From Scytalidium lignicola (Eukaryota > Ascomycota > Leotiomycetes), in contig NCSJ02000121.1 of assembly GCA_002812745.2 (NCBI GenBank), positions 56,472-120,471 of the forward strand: a stretch of 64,000 bases of DNA, written 5' to 3'. Of this stretch, positions 33,650 through 48,282 are shown one piece after another. The position numbers were made by a program, and so were the translations under genes. How positions within the stretch are numbered: position 1 is the stretch's first letter; every line of letters starts with the position of its first letter. Below the pieces are notes generated by a model that saw nothing but the letters and a program-made list of their open reading frames with translations, did no database searches and was not told where the DNA came from.

Positions 33650-35572
33650 ATGGCAACGGCCACGACCCCCGTGCAGATGATGGAGATCACCCCCTCGGGT
33701 GCGTCGAAGCGGCGGAGGGACGAGGAGGATGTTGCGCCGGGACTTTCTACGCTGTCATCACTGTCGTCGCCGTCGCTGGAAGAGCAGGATGCAAAACGGA
33801 GGAAAGCAGATGTCGCAAGGGACGGCGCGCTGAATGTGAACGGTTCGGAGGAGAGTATGAGGCAAGATACGGCCGGACAAGCCTCGGTGGATACCGAGCA
33901 GTTGCTGGAGGCCATCGATTCGCAGTTCAGCCTGGAGATCTTGTTGAAGCACAACGAACTGCGTTTGATCAGTCAAGAACTGGCCAAATGCCAGGTTGCG
34001 CTGGAACAACTCCGACGTTGCCACCTCATTCCATATCCTACCACGCGCGGCACTGCTGAGGCGATGTTGGATGTTAGCAACGGAACTGGGCCGGCCGTGG
34101 GGTATGGCGAGAATCCTCCCAGGTGGGCTCCAGCATACGGTGTTGCCGACGGTCCCTATACCAGGCACTACGCAAAATGGTTAATACCAGACCCAAGTTT
34201 CGATGGAGTGCAGGTCGACTGGCTAAGAGGATCCTTTGGCTACCCAGCGGGCAAGACGATACCGGAAGGTAGGACGACCCGGCATAGCTTCGCGGATGGA
34301 AGTGTCTCGGCCAGCAAATCTAGATCGCAACGAGGATCGGCTGGCCAGAAGCTCCATGCACTCTCAAGCGGATACCCTCCTGTTAAGGAGAAGGCTGGTC
34401 CTTGTGTTCTGAAGCGGAGCGATGGCCAGATGGTGAAGCTTGTCTGTCTTGATTGTCAGAGGGAGAACTTTTCCAGCACCCAAGGCTTCATTAACCACTG
34501 CCGTATAGCACACCGCAGAGACTTCAAGAGCCATGAGGAAGCCGCTGTGGCAAGTGGGCAACCTATTGAGTTGGATGAAGTTGGCGGTATTGTTGGCGAG
34601 GAGAAGCCTCAACCTGTCGCTACGGGTCTCGTCCATCCTCTCATCAGAAATGCGCCGGCGGATAGAGAAGCTTATGCTGCTCTTCTGTCCCGTATTGATG
34701 CATCTATGAACCTCTACCGTCAAGGAAGGCTTCCTGGTGTGACATCGATACCAACAGCTTCGGACTCGCCTCCTGTAATCATCAACTCGAAACGCACCGC
34801 ACCAGCCAAACCCAACGCCAACTTCGTGCCATCACCTGAGACTCCACATCTTTCTAATCTCATGCGGAGTAGAGGCTTTGACGGTAATCTGGGTGAGATG
34901 GTGGGAGAGGCTAAGAAGCACTTCGATCTCGACGAAATTTCGTCCCATGACGAGGATTCGGACAGCGACTCACCTTCACAGAGCCAGCCATCTTACCTAG
35001 ACGGAACATCAGATGCCCCACCACCCATGAGAGTACCCGCTCGGGCAAACATGTCCCCTGGTCCATATGGTCGTCCTAGCAGCAGCAAAGGGGCAGAACA
35101 TGCTAAGCATGGACATGCTACTACTGCTGCTATGACCAATGGTACATCGAGAACTTCAGCTACAGCACCAGTTATTAACACTGCTGCAGCCAACCATAAC
35201 AAGCTCCGTGCTGTTAATGGTGATGTCCATGAGTTCACGATTGATGATCCAGAAAATGATATTGATATGATGGATGGCCCCTCTATCGTTGACTTAAGTC
35301 CGAATACCGTCGCCAGTAACAACGCTCCCAGCTTAGTTAGTGATGATAGTGAGTATGAGGATGAGGATGAGGGTGACGCCGAGAGTGCCAGTTCGGTAAA
35401 TCAAGACGAAGACAGTGATGTCGCCGAGATTGATATTGAAGATGGAGACGGCATGGACAAGGTCAGAACGGTATTGAGAAATCGATCCGGCGCTGGCAGG
35501 AAAGAAGATAAGCACGTTACGTTTGTTAGTCCAGTGAAGGAGGGTGCTAAAGAGCGACGACGCCGGAAGTGA
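33650..35572 (+). CDS. AHC1-like C2H2 zinc-finger protein (ADA histone acetyltransferase complex)
   Basis: Nuclear protein with one conserved zinc finger resembling that of yeast Ahc1, a component of the ADA histone acetyltransferase complex. Single exon, 640 residues from the ATG at 33650. The frame stays open upstream, with further ATGs near 33570, so the start is a choice; this one follows a good ACAAG context. The finger lies around residues 266-293: CLDCQRENFSSTQGFINHCRIAH, with Cys-X2-Cys and His-X4-His spacing. Around residues 88-125 a helical segment (FSLEILLKHNELRLISQELA) precedes the finger. The rest is disordered, Ser-rich and acidic, ending in a basic tail (KERRRRK). Membership in the ADA complex is inferred from the finger only. 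Confidence 0.72.
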   Translation: MATATTPVQMMEITPSGASKRRRDEEDVAPGLSTLSSLSSPSLEEQDAKRRKADVARDGALNVNGSEESMRQDTAGQASVDTEQLLEAIDSQFSLEILLKHNELRLISQELAKCQVALEQLRRCHLIPYPTTRGTAEAMLDVSNGTGPAVGYGENPPRWAPAYGVADGPYTRHYAKWLIPDPSFDGVQVDWLRGSFGYPAGKTIPEGRTTRHSFADGSVSASKSRSQRGSAGQKLHALSSGYPPVKEKAGPCVLKRSDGQMVKLVCLDCQRENFSSTQGFINHCRIAHRRDFKSHEEAAVASGQPIELDEVGGIVGEEKPQPVATGLVHPLIRNAPADREAYAALLSRIDASMNLYRQGRLPGVTSIPTASDSPPVIINSKRTAPAKPNANFVPSPETPHLSNLMRSRGFDGNLGEMVGEAKKHFDLDEISSHDEDSDSDSPSQSQPSYLDGTSDAPPPMRVPARANMSPGPYGRPSSSKGAEHAKHGHATTAAMTNGTSRTSATAPVINTAAANHNKLRAVNGDVHEFTIDDPENDIDMMDGPSIVDLSPNTVASNNAPSLVSDDSEYEDEDEGDAESASSVNQDEDSDVAEIDIEDGDGMDKVRTVLRNRSGAGRKEDKHVTFVSPVKEGAKERRRRK

Positions 35573-35860
35573 GACATGACTCTGGGAAAAGTGGAAAGAT
35601 ACCTCAGGGAGGTATAACGTATACAGGACCCCGGTGTGCAGTCCAAGGATTTATGAAATTTTTTTCGCTCTGCTTTGTTGCGATGTGCTACTTCATATGA
35701 GTCTATGCAAAGCATAGACAACTCTTCTCTTCGTTACCTAGACATTTCTGTATGATAGAACCTACATCTTTTAAATACCCAAAACTACGCAATACTACGA
35801 ATCAAAATTATTAAAGAAAACTGATCGCATTTGAGGTTTGATCACCTTTAAAACTATAAT

Positions 35861-36529
35861 TCACAGATGACTACTACCCCTTTGCAAGCCTATCTCCTCC
35901 TCTTCATCCAGCGTTCCCTTCTGTTTCTTCAGTTCTCTCTTCAGGTCATTGTTCTCCACCTCCAACTGCTCGATGCGCATCTCCAACGCATCCATCTGCT
36001 CCTCGGCACCAACACTAAACTCCTCGACAATCTTCAAGAACCTCCAAAGTCGCAAGATAACCACCAAAGAAGCCACCTCTTCCACAACGCCCTTCAACAC
36101 GACATCAATCAGAAAGCTGGCCACGATGACGGTGGCATCGAAGCAATGGAACCAAGACTGGAAATACGACCATCCGAACGCCCAGATGCTGATGACCAAT
36201 TCCAGCAGGAAGAGACAGCTGAATACTAGACCTGCTATCCCGAGCCCGTTGCGCGCAGAGTCCCAGATCGGGCGACGGTTGCCGCCTCCTTTTTCTTCGC
36301 ATTGGTAGAGGCTGATGAAGATGTCGGCGAAGATGCCGAGGACGTCGAAGGTTACGAGGGCGAGGACCATATAGTGTTGGGTGCGGGAGGAGAGGAAGAT
36401 CTGGAGGGATTCGATGGTGTTGGTGTAGGATTGTGAGAATCTGGAGCGTGATGACGGCTGGGCGTTTGGTGCATCTTCAGGAGGAGGGAGGAGGGGTTGT
36501 TGGGTTGGGTCATCTTCTTGTGATGGCAT
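35861..36529 (-). CDS. voltage-gated proton channel (Hv1 family)
   Basis: Voltage-sensor-only proton channel in one exon, 222 residues. Four membrane helices are visible. S1 (about 53-75) has Asp62 and Asp69, spaced like Asp112 and Glu119 of human Hv1. S2 is 95-116 (GIAGLVFSCLFLLELVISIW). S3 is 126-146 with Asp131 and Asp142, matching Asp174 and Asp185. S4 is RLWRFLK, with Arg160, Arg163 and Lys166 in the three gating positions. A coiled coil (177-203) follows, which in Hv1 drives dimerisation. The family mediates outward proton flux across the plasma membrane, and fungal members have been shown to conduct. Third-position Lys instead of Arg is the only change in the gating charges. The gene is convergent with the AHC1-like gene, 288 bases away. 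Confidence 0.9.
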   Translation of the reverse strand: MPSQEDDPTQQPLLPPPEDAPNAQPSSRSRFSQSYTNTIESLQIFLSSRTQHYMVLALVTFDVLGIFADIFISLYQCEEKGGGNRRPIWDSARNGLGIAGLVFSCLFLLELVISIWAFGWSYFQSWFHCFDATVIVASFLIDVVLKGVVEEVASLVVILRLWRFLKIVEEFSVGAEEQMDALEMRIEQLEVENNDLKRELKKQKGTLDEEEEIGLQRGSSHL

Positions 36530-37412
36530 TATTGTTTTTTAGGTGTAAGGCGCGGGGTAGGTTTGGATTTCTTTAGGTGTGAAGTGAAAGCAAAGGAACT
36601 GTATCAGATTTTTAAAGATTGAGAGGGGATAGTGATTTTATGTATTACAATACACTTTTTGCTGGATATTGATGTAAGGAAGAGAAAGAGAGGTTGTTGT
36701 AGATCATTGTCGAACCTTGTTCTTGTTCCTTATCAGTGAGCCTCGTCATTGAACCTTTTTAAGTGCATGGGTGTCTCAGATTTGGGGATTCCATGGTCTG
36801 TCTGTACGAGACAAAAAGAATCAGGCCAAAAAATCAACAGAAATGGGTTAAATACTTCTAGGGCTAGTACTTTATTGCTTCTTTATTTCTAAATAAAAGT
36901 TTTGCCGATGTTATGCGATAAAAGAACGATGCAATGAAGGAGGATGGATTAAAGGTACAAGCTATTAGAAAAGGCTGAGCTTCCTAGGGAGGTTTCCGGC
37001 TTGGCACCTGTGGAGCTCACCTCCAAGGTTGTTAATTAATTCTCCCATCTTGCACCATTTGCATCACCTGCACCTAACCGATATTTCATCAGCCTTGTGT
37101 GAAGCACCACGACAGCTTGTTGCTGTCACCAGTCCCAGCCATTCTCGCGAATTATCAAGGTACGAAAGCTTCCGTGACTCCTTTGTTTACAATACTTAGC
37201 GTCAAGTTGTGAGCTATGAATCAATCGATCGTCAAAAGCTCGCTATTTGCGCGTGGCGTCCCTCCAATGCATTCCCAATTATTTCTTTGCTTTATTTGCA
37301 CTGCGCACGACCTGGCTCCTCTTGACTCTAATTCACTCTTTCGTTTCCTAAAGTTCTCTCTAACCTGATCTGTGCAGTCTTCTCAGGGTAGATAGATTAT
37401 TGCGAAATCAAG
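36530..37412. other. divergent promoter region, Hv1 / PAB2
   Basis: 883 bases between two divergent starts. T-rich near PAB2 (37250-37375) with pyrimidine runs, and AT-rich on the channel side. No gene or clear repeat seen. Confidence 0.55.
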
Positions 37413-38278
37413 ATGGCGGATCAGGACGAAGCCTCAAAGAAGCCCGAAGAGGAGACTATGGCACCAGAGGACGATGCGAACGACGAGGTGAGCGGTTACT
37501 CTATGGATGCTGGCAGATGCATATACTGAACATTGGAACAGGAAGAGATCTCGGCGATGAAGCGGAGGGTCGCCGAGATGGAAGAAGAGGCAGCAAAGCT
37601 ACGAGAGATGCAGGCGACGCTTGACCAACAAAGCAACGATTTAAGGGAAGACAAGGAGGATATAGATTCTCGGAGCATATTTGTAGGAAATGTCGACTAT
37701 GGTGCATCGCCGGAGGAAATCCAGGCACATTTCCAAAGCTGTGGCTCCATCAACCGGGTCACCATTCTACTAGACAAGTTCACCGGCCATCCAAAGGGGT
37801 TCGTTGCCGACACTCGATTCCCGATTCCATGACCAAATTTCACCCTTCTTTTACACGATTGTTGAATTTTTGACTTTCCAAAGAAAACCATCTTTTTTGA
37901 TTAAACGGTACCTGGCAAGAGACGGATGCTAATTCAGGCTATGCAGGTATGCGTACGTAGAGTTCTCAGAACCAAGTCTTGTGGCTCAGGCTCTCGTTCT
38001 AAATGAAAGCGTCTTTAGAGGGCGTAATCTCAAGGTTGGTCCTTTCTTCAATGCTCAATGGCATTTTTAAATATTTTGCTGACTTTTTTTGTTTTTGTTT
38101 TTGCTCCACATAGGTTGTTCCCAAGCGTACCAATCTACCAGGCCTGACCCGGGGTAGGGGGGGCAGAGGTGGATTCAGAGGTCGAGGAAGCTTTGGACGT
38201 GGAGGTCATCCTTTCCCTCCAAGGGGAGGCTACCGTGGCGGTTACAGAGGTCGTGGGCGAGGATATACTCCATACTAA
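37413..38278 (+). CDS. PAB2: nuclear poly(A)-binding protein Pab2/PABPN1
   Basis: RNA-binding protein that binds poly(A) tails in the nucleus and acts in polyadenylation and nuclear RNA decay. Four exons (37413-37487, 37542-37798, 37947-38034, 38114-38278) give 194 residues. Order: acidic N terminus, a coiled coil ([20 protein letters not shown]), one RRM with RNP2 IFVGNV and RNP1 KGYAYVEF, then an Arg/Gly-rich tail ending GRGYTPY. The RNP1 motif is encoded across the second intron, whose phase-2 junction restores Gly. This architecture and length match PABPN1/Pab2. The Arg/Gly tail is a likely target of arginine methylation. Confidence 0.95.
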
Positions 38279-39089
38279 ATCTACAGAGCTTTTTGGAGAG
38301 GGGCAAAGCTTTGAAAAAATTGCAAAGGGGCGCGAAGAGGAAGTTTTGGTGCGATGATTTTTCACATAGGTACTCGGGATCAGTTCAGGAATGGGCTTTA
38401 CTCAGAAAATACTAATAATTTGGCGCTTTCAAACATGACACGTGCGTGGTTGCAAATTCGTTCCTTTAAGAGGCGAAGCATACCTTAGCCTTCTGCAAAC
38501 TTGAGCTTACCTTCCGTGCCTTCGTAGAGAGCGACCCACATTATTGATGAGCAAGCAGGTCTATAATTCCGCTTCCTTAGAAGAAGAGTAGAGTAAGTTA
38601 TGATTCAGTATTATAAAGCTAGTGAGCCAGTTCATTGAAAAGAAGGCGGTATACAAATCATTATAAACCTGCCTAAATCTCTATTTTTAAGATGCTTAAT
38701 CGCCTCCTCCCCTGCCTGGTTACTAAGGCATGACGAGCTAGCGCGGGGATGCCGTTTCCCACGGCCCTCTTGTCCTCATGCGGCGGCACGGAGTCCTTGA
38801 TTCCAACCTTCGCTCACATCCTTTTAGTGAATGCGATCCATGCATTCTTCAGACATAATCTGTCTGTTCTGATGCGTTGTGAAGCATAGTACTAACCTGA
38901 GTAGACTGTTGTGGTCGGCAAGGGTATCTCTTTGCACTGCCTCAGTCGTGACGACTGGGCAAAGCTACGACCCGGATTCTAAGCCTTGCCTCGCGATATT
39001 GGACGGAACATCATACTCTCCACCCCTCTACGACCTTCTGCATATATCTCTGAGTCCTGGAGGACCGCTGTCTCTGACATACGTTCACC
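38279..39089. other. intergenic spacer between PAB2 and RSP5
   Basis: 811 bases between tandem genes, holding the PAB2 3' region and the RSP5 promoter. A 74-codon frame at 38879-39103 runs into the RSP5 start in another frame and is not convincing. No repeat seen. Confidence 0.55.
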
Positions 39090-41916
<2,827 letters not shown>

Positions 41917-43047
41917 TGCGTTTACGAGATCGGATTTTATTTTCTTCGCGTTGGTGTTATTCTTGTTTCAATGCAGATATCAGGTAACGACTTCTCCTGA
42001 AACCGGGAGGCAATTTTCGGATTTCGTCGATGACTAGGGGGTATAGCGCTGTCACGATCCATACACGTTCGGAAAAGTCTCGCCTGTATTTAATACTGCT
42101 ATAAAGAACNTTTTTTTACTTCTTCGATGTAGTCCTGTGGTGCGGTATTAGGGTTGTGATTGCTAGCTAATCTTGCTTTTTAATACAAACGTTTGGGAGG
42201 ATATGACTAAGTTCCATGCAGTGTTGAAGAATAAGAGAATGCAAATTACTTTGGATGCTAATCTGATGTCTAATTTCACATATATCTACTGTACATACCT
42301 CCGTACTCGGGTACGTATTATTGATGTCGAACCTATCTGTGCGGCCGCCCATTCCATCAGTTGAGATCAGTGTTTAGTACACCCACTAAGCAAATTGAAG
42401 GCTTCGGCTAACTCGTAAGGGCAGGGGAGATGGAGAAACGAAATGAGATGCCACGGCGCACAAGCAATGACATGTTACTTTAATTCAGAATGCCACACGA
42501 TGGAACAAGTAGTCATTGTGGTCTGAAGACAAATGAGCGCCAGCCGGAGCTTTTGCTATAGCTCTTTTTGTCGTAAAATGGACTGACCGTTGCTATGCCA
42601 CCCTTCACCATTTTGATGTAAATTATGCAAGAGATAGCGAGTTGCTAGGCAACACGACAGCCAAGCCTCGAACAACCTGCCCTATAAGCCGGTGCAGATA
42701 TTTGGATGCAATAGATCACGTTCAACGTCCAATCACGGCGGCCGCTTGGGGGCAGGGCTACTCCCGCTGCGCACCGACCAAAAATAGAGATGGACTGGGG
42801 CTTAGAAGCTCTGCGCCGACGTGGTCGATAGAGTGACGGGGGTAATATAGATTCTCCTCGTACCTTTCTCCTCTGTCTTTCTGTTTGTTTTTCANTTTCT
42901 CTCTTCAGTCTTTACACTCGCTATATATATATACCACGGAGGAGTCTCTCTCTCTAGCCTATACTTCGCGTATATCTTATTTCTTTAATAGATATTTAAT
43001 TTATATATCCATACCTCTTGGAACTTTTGTCTTACTCTCCAGGCAAC
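41917..43047. other. spacer between RSP5 and the GPI-protein gene
   Basis: 1.1 kb with isolated Ns at 42110 and 42895, both beside T runs. A CCAATCA lies at 42729-42735 in a GC-rich patch about 320 bases before the next start codon. The last 150 bases are CT/TA-rich leader. No gene seen. Confidence 0.5.
42729..42735 (+). promoter_or_regulatory. CCAAT box candidate
   Basis: CCAATCA followed by a NotI-like GC patch, about 320 bases upstream of the GPI-protein start. Position fits a fungal CCAAT promoter element; evidence is the motif only. Confidence 0.3.
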
Positions 43048-43665
43048 ATGCAATTTTCCGTTCTTCTCCCGATTTCCCTGCTCATCTCCTACTCAGCGGC
43101 CCAGACCGCATCGGCTTGCGCTGCCCAACCTGTGCTAGATGCTTGCCTTGCTAGCACGCAGGCCATTGCCTCTACCTGTTCAACCACCGACTATCAGTGT
43201 CTCTGTTCGAAGTGGAAGACCGTCTTACAGTAAGTTCTCCCTTCTCACTCTTTTTGTTCTCTAACTCGATGCGCGGCGCGGCTTCCTTTGAACCTAACCA
43301 CGCTTGAAAGTATTTACGTGTATACAACGACTGTGCTGATGAGACTTCCTAGGTGCTTCCAACAATGCCCCAATGACTCCCGCTACAGTAGTGTCTTGAG
43401 CACTGAAGAGACCTACTGTACTGACATGTCAGTCTACGTCAGCAGTACCTCCACTCCTATCTCCGTAACCAAATCACCTGCAACCACCACTACTGCTGCT
43501 GCCACGAGAACTGGTGCCGCAGACGCTGGCGTTAGTGTTAGCAGTGCTACCTCCAGCGGCGCCGCAGCATCTCATACAGGTCAACCCGGTGGAGCAACTG
43601 AGTTGATGGTTGGCGCTGGTGGAATGTTTATTGCAGTTGCTGGCTTCGTGGGTGCCTTTTTGTGA
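43048..43665 (+). CDS. GPI-anchored Ser/Thr-rich protein with 8-Cys domain
   Basis: Predicted cell-surface protein. Two exons (43048-43229, 43353-43665) give 164 residues. A signal peptide covers about residues 1-19 (MQFSVLLPISLLISYSAAQ). The mature N terminus has eight Cys in the pattern of a widespread fungal GPI-protein family (CAAQPVLDACLAS, YQCLCSKWKTVLQCFQQCPNDS, and a last Cys in EETYC). A Thr/Ser/Ala-rich linker follows, then a Gly-rich segment and a hydrophobic tail (LMVGAGGMFIAVAGFVGAFL) without charged end, typical of a GPI-attachment signal. Spacing differs from strict CFEM domains, although the Cys count is the same. Function unknown; cell-wall or plasma-membrane location is inferred. 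Confidence 0.85.
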
Positions 43666-44261
43666 GCGGGATTATATTTTGTCCAAGGATTGTTACATAG
43701 GCAGCGGATGGCTATTTTGATTTTGATTTTATTTTGGCGAACTCTGGTCGGTCGTTAGGTGCTTTTTAACAGCGTTTCCGGAGATTAGAGTGATTCCCCT
43801 TGGCTAAAATTTGGTTCTGAAGGAGAACAGCGGGGGATGCATTGCGTTTATTAGCTTAGATTTGTATATTCCCCAGGATCTAAGTGCTTAAGAACCGTAA
43901 CAGATAGTGAAATTCAATGATTCAAACCCTAACATGCAAGATCATCCTCCGATATCTGTCTTCTGCATATGCTGTTGGCATCCTGGCTTAAGGAAGTGGA
44001 TCAGTGGACAATACAACCTCGTATAAGAAGCAGCTAAATCTCCATGGTTCCATATATTTTAATATAAAATCACCATTGCTGTGCCAAACAGGTCTAAGGA
44101 ACTGGGACTGCATCGTATTCACCAAGTACACGGATTGTGGTAACATTTATGAGATTTGTCCAAGCAACAGAAAAGAGAAAACTCCTGCATCCTGAGTATA
44201 TGCAGTCTCAAACTTTGTACAGCAATGAAAGATTCCCCACCAGCCATCTAACTACATCCTT
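43666..44261. other. convergent intergenic region
   Basis: 3' regions of the GPI-protein gene and the complex I gene. AT-rich, no gene or repeat seen. Confidence 0.6.
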
Positions 44262-45206
44262 TTACTTCCTGTACCACAATCTTGTGATCTTAGTATTTCG
44301 CATCTTCTTTTGCAATTGGAAAATGCCTACAGATACGTCAGAAAACAGCAACACAACCTTGTACAAAGGAAAGTAATTATAGTCGGGGGTTTAACTTACC
44401 GTACATAAGTGCCTCACTGGTTGGTGGGCACCCGGGCACGTAGATATCGACCGGCACAATCCTGTCACACCCTCTAACCACACTGTAAGAATAGTGATAG
44501 TAGCCACCACCATTAGCACAGCTGCCCATAGATACAACCCATCGAGGGTCGGGCATTTGATCGTAGACTTGACGCAGAGCCGGAGCCATCTTATTCGTGA
44601 GCGTACCAGCCACAATCATCACGTCCGACTGTCGCGGAGAAGCTCGGAAAATTATACCAAGTCGATCTTGATCGTATCGAGGAGTGGAAAGATGCATCAT
44701 TTCGACAGCACAGCAGGCCAATCCGAAGGTCATTGGCCAGAGGGAGCTCTGACGGGCCCAATTGGCGATTTGATCGAGTGTTGTTCTGTGTGAGGTGAAA
44801 GTTAGTCCCAGTTTGGTGGTCTCATATTCAATTTGAAGACCCCGCCATTTCTAGCTAAGCATGCCTTCAATCGAAGTATCTAGATCAATTGATTGATTGG
44901 TTGGGTATGACATACAATGCATATTGCATAGCACCCTTCTTCACCTCCTGGCTAGGTAAAGGCACTTCACGCTTGACTTTGCCCGTCACGCTACGAGGCA
45001 TGTCATTCCCAAATGTCGTCACAGATTGGACCGCAGGTTTCGAGGATGATGATGAGATGGCAGCGATCGATCGGTATGGGATTAGAGATGCTGATGGTTT
45101 TGCTGTTGAAGATTATTAGCTTCTACGGCTTGACTCGGTACTCAGATGGCAGCGGTGGCGTACCTCGCAGCGCCAGCGCGGCTGCTGATCTAGCAGATGG
45201 TAGCAT
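44262..45206 (-). CDS. nuo20: NADH:ubiquinone oxidoreductase PSST/20 kDa subunit
   Basis: Core subunit of mitochondrial complex I that carries iron-sulfur cluster N2 and passes electrons to ubiquinone. Four exons on the minus strand (45164-45206, 44916-45102, 44400-44785, 44262-44326) give 226 residues. The first 50 or so residues are Ser/Ala/Arg-rich, a mitochondrial targeting sequence. The conserved core starts at [19 protein letters not shown]. Cluster ligands are visible in [10 protein letters not shown] (two Cys), MGSCANGG and [14 protein letters not shown]. The last exon supplies the conserved end [20 protein letters not shown]. All three introns keep frame and fall at conserved positions of the protein. 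Highly conserved, no odd residues seen. Confidence 0.96.
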
Positions 45207-45625
45207 CTTGTCTAGGATGCGCGGGGAAAGATTGAAGATTTAGAAAGGGGAAGGAAGGGAGAGTGGAGTGTCGTCAAGTCGTGGGGCAAAGAGCTCGACT
45301 TGTCGATGTCGTAGATTATTACCTGGGATAATTCGGCTTTAAAACCCGACTGATTTGATTGGTTGCATCACATGACATTGCGACGAATTGTCTGCATAGG
45401 TGCAATACCACATGGAACTTCATTCTCAAGTAAAACATTAAATAAAGTTCGTCATCTCATTATATTAGTTGTAATCTATCGTGCTTTTAATCTACTTTTC
45501 TTTTACACCGGAGAGGAAATAATACAAGAAAACCATACAAGGCAATACCGCTAGAAAAGTCCTTCAAGCAATATTTTTTTATAATGCTAATCCCAAGTCC
45601 AAATTAAGAACCTACCTTTTTTATC
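45207..45625. other. spacer between complex I gene and cytidylyltransferase gene
   Basis: Promoter and leader of the complex I gene and the 3' region of the upstream, same-strand cytidylyltransferase gene. AT-rich, nothing else seen. Confidence 0.6.
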
Positions 45626-47215
<1,590 letters not shown>

Positions 47216-48282
47216 CTGAGCTTGAGTTGTCTTCTTTTCTTATTTCAAGGGAAATGTGGATAAACCTAGATGGTTGCGGGGCCAAATACTTCGTTACTCG
47301 CGTTGAGTGATGATGCTCAACCGATTTATCGGTCAATTAGGAGTTTCCTAAAAATGCGTAAGATTAGGGAAATCCGGAATCCACTAATAATCGGCAAGTG
47401 GACTTAGTTTATCCTTTTAATAAATAGTATAATGCTGTATTATGCTAGTAAAGAATTGGCAACATGGAAAACACGGTGAAAAGGTGACGTGTCAAGGAGG
47501 CATAACTCAACACTCTTCTCACACATCGGTTCCAAAGTTTGTGTACGGACAGTCCTCGGGATCGAAATTCTGGCGTCATGGAACAATGGGGACCGAAACA
47601 CACGTGACTTTGAGCTTTGACCAGGACGCGCCACAGGAGCTAATGTAAGATTACGGAAGGCGGAAAATTAAGGTGAGGCAAATCGAGGCTTAACCATTAA
47701 ACCTGTTTAACTGACATAATGTGATAACAAAACAAGTGCGTGAAAATCTCACCTACATTACCAACGTTAATCGAGTAGTCATTCAGGTTCATGGACAATA
47801 TCAAGGTATCAAGTTTCGGTTCTCAGTACAATGCAACTGCCAACCCTGATCTGCTCCCAGACGACCGTCCCATATGATCCATGATGCGCAAAGTAAGAAA
47901 AGACTCCGATAGTTTCGCTGTGTGATGAAGACCGTGATTCAGGAACTGAAGACGAATAGAACAAGTAGTAATCTCAGGCATCTGGCAGCTGAAAGTATAG
48001 AGCACTGTGCTCTCCCCTTAATAAACATCCTACAGTCATTCATCTCCAGCCTAGTGGATCGAAACAATGAGAAAGAGCGGTTCATAAATATATTCTTCCC
48101 ATCTTACTCTGAAAGACCGCACCTCGCAAAGCTCTATTCCAGGCTGAAGTGCAGAGCAAAAATATCTCTAATAAAACCCCAATCCACGTTAGAATCCATT
48201 CCCATCCAAGTCATAGTTTTGGTCAAAATCGTACTTGTGAGAGCATGCTTCAAATACAAAAAAAGATAACTCGAGCCATCAT
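47216..48282. other. spacer upstream of the cytidylyltransferase gene
   Basis: About 1.07 kb between two same-strand genes, AT-rich. Frames such as 47922-48269 plus lie over the phosphatase 3' region and have no family resemblance. No repeat seen. Confidence 0.55.
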
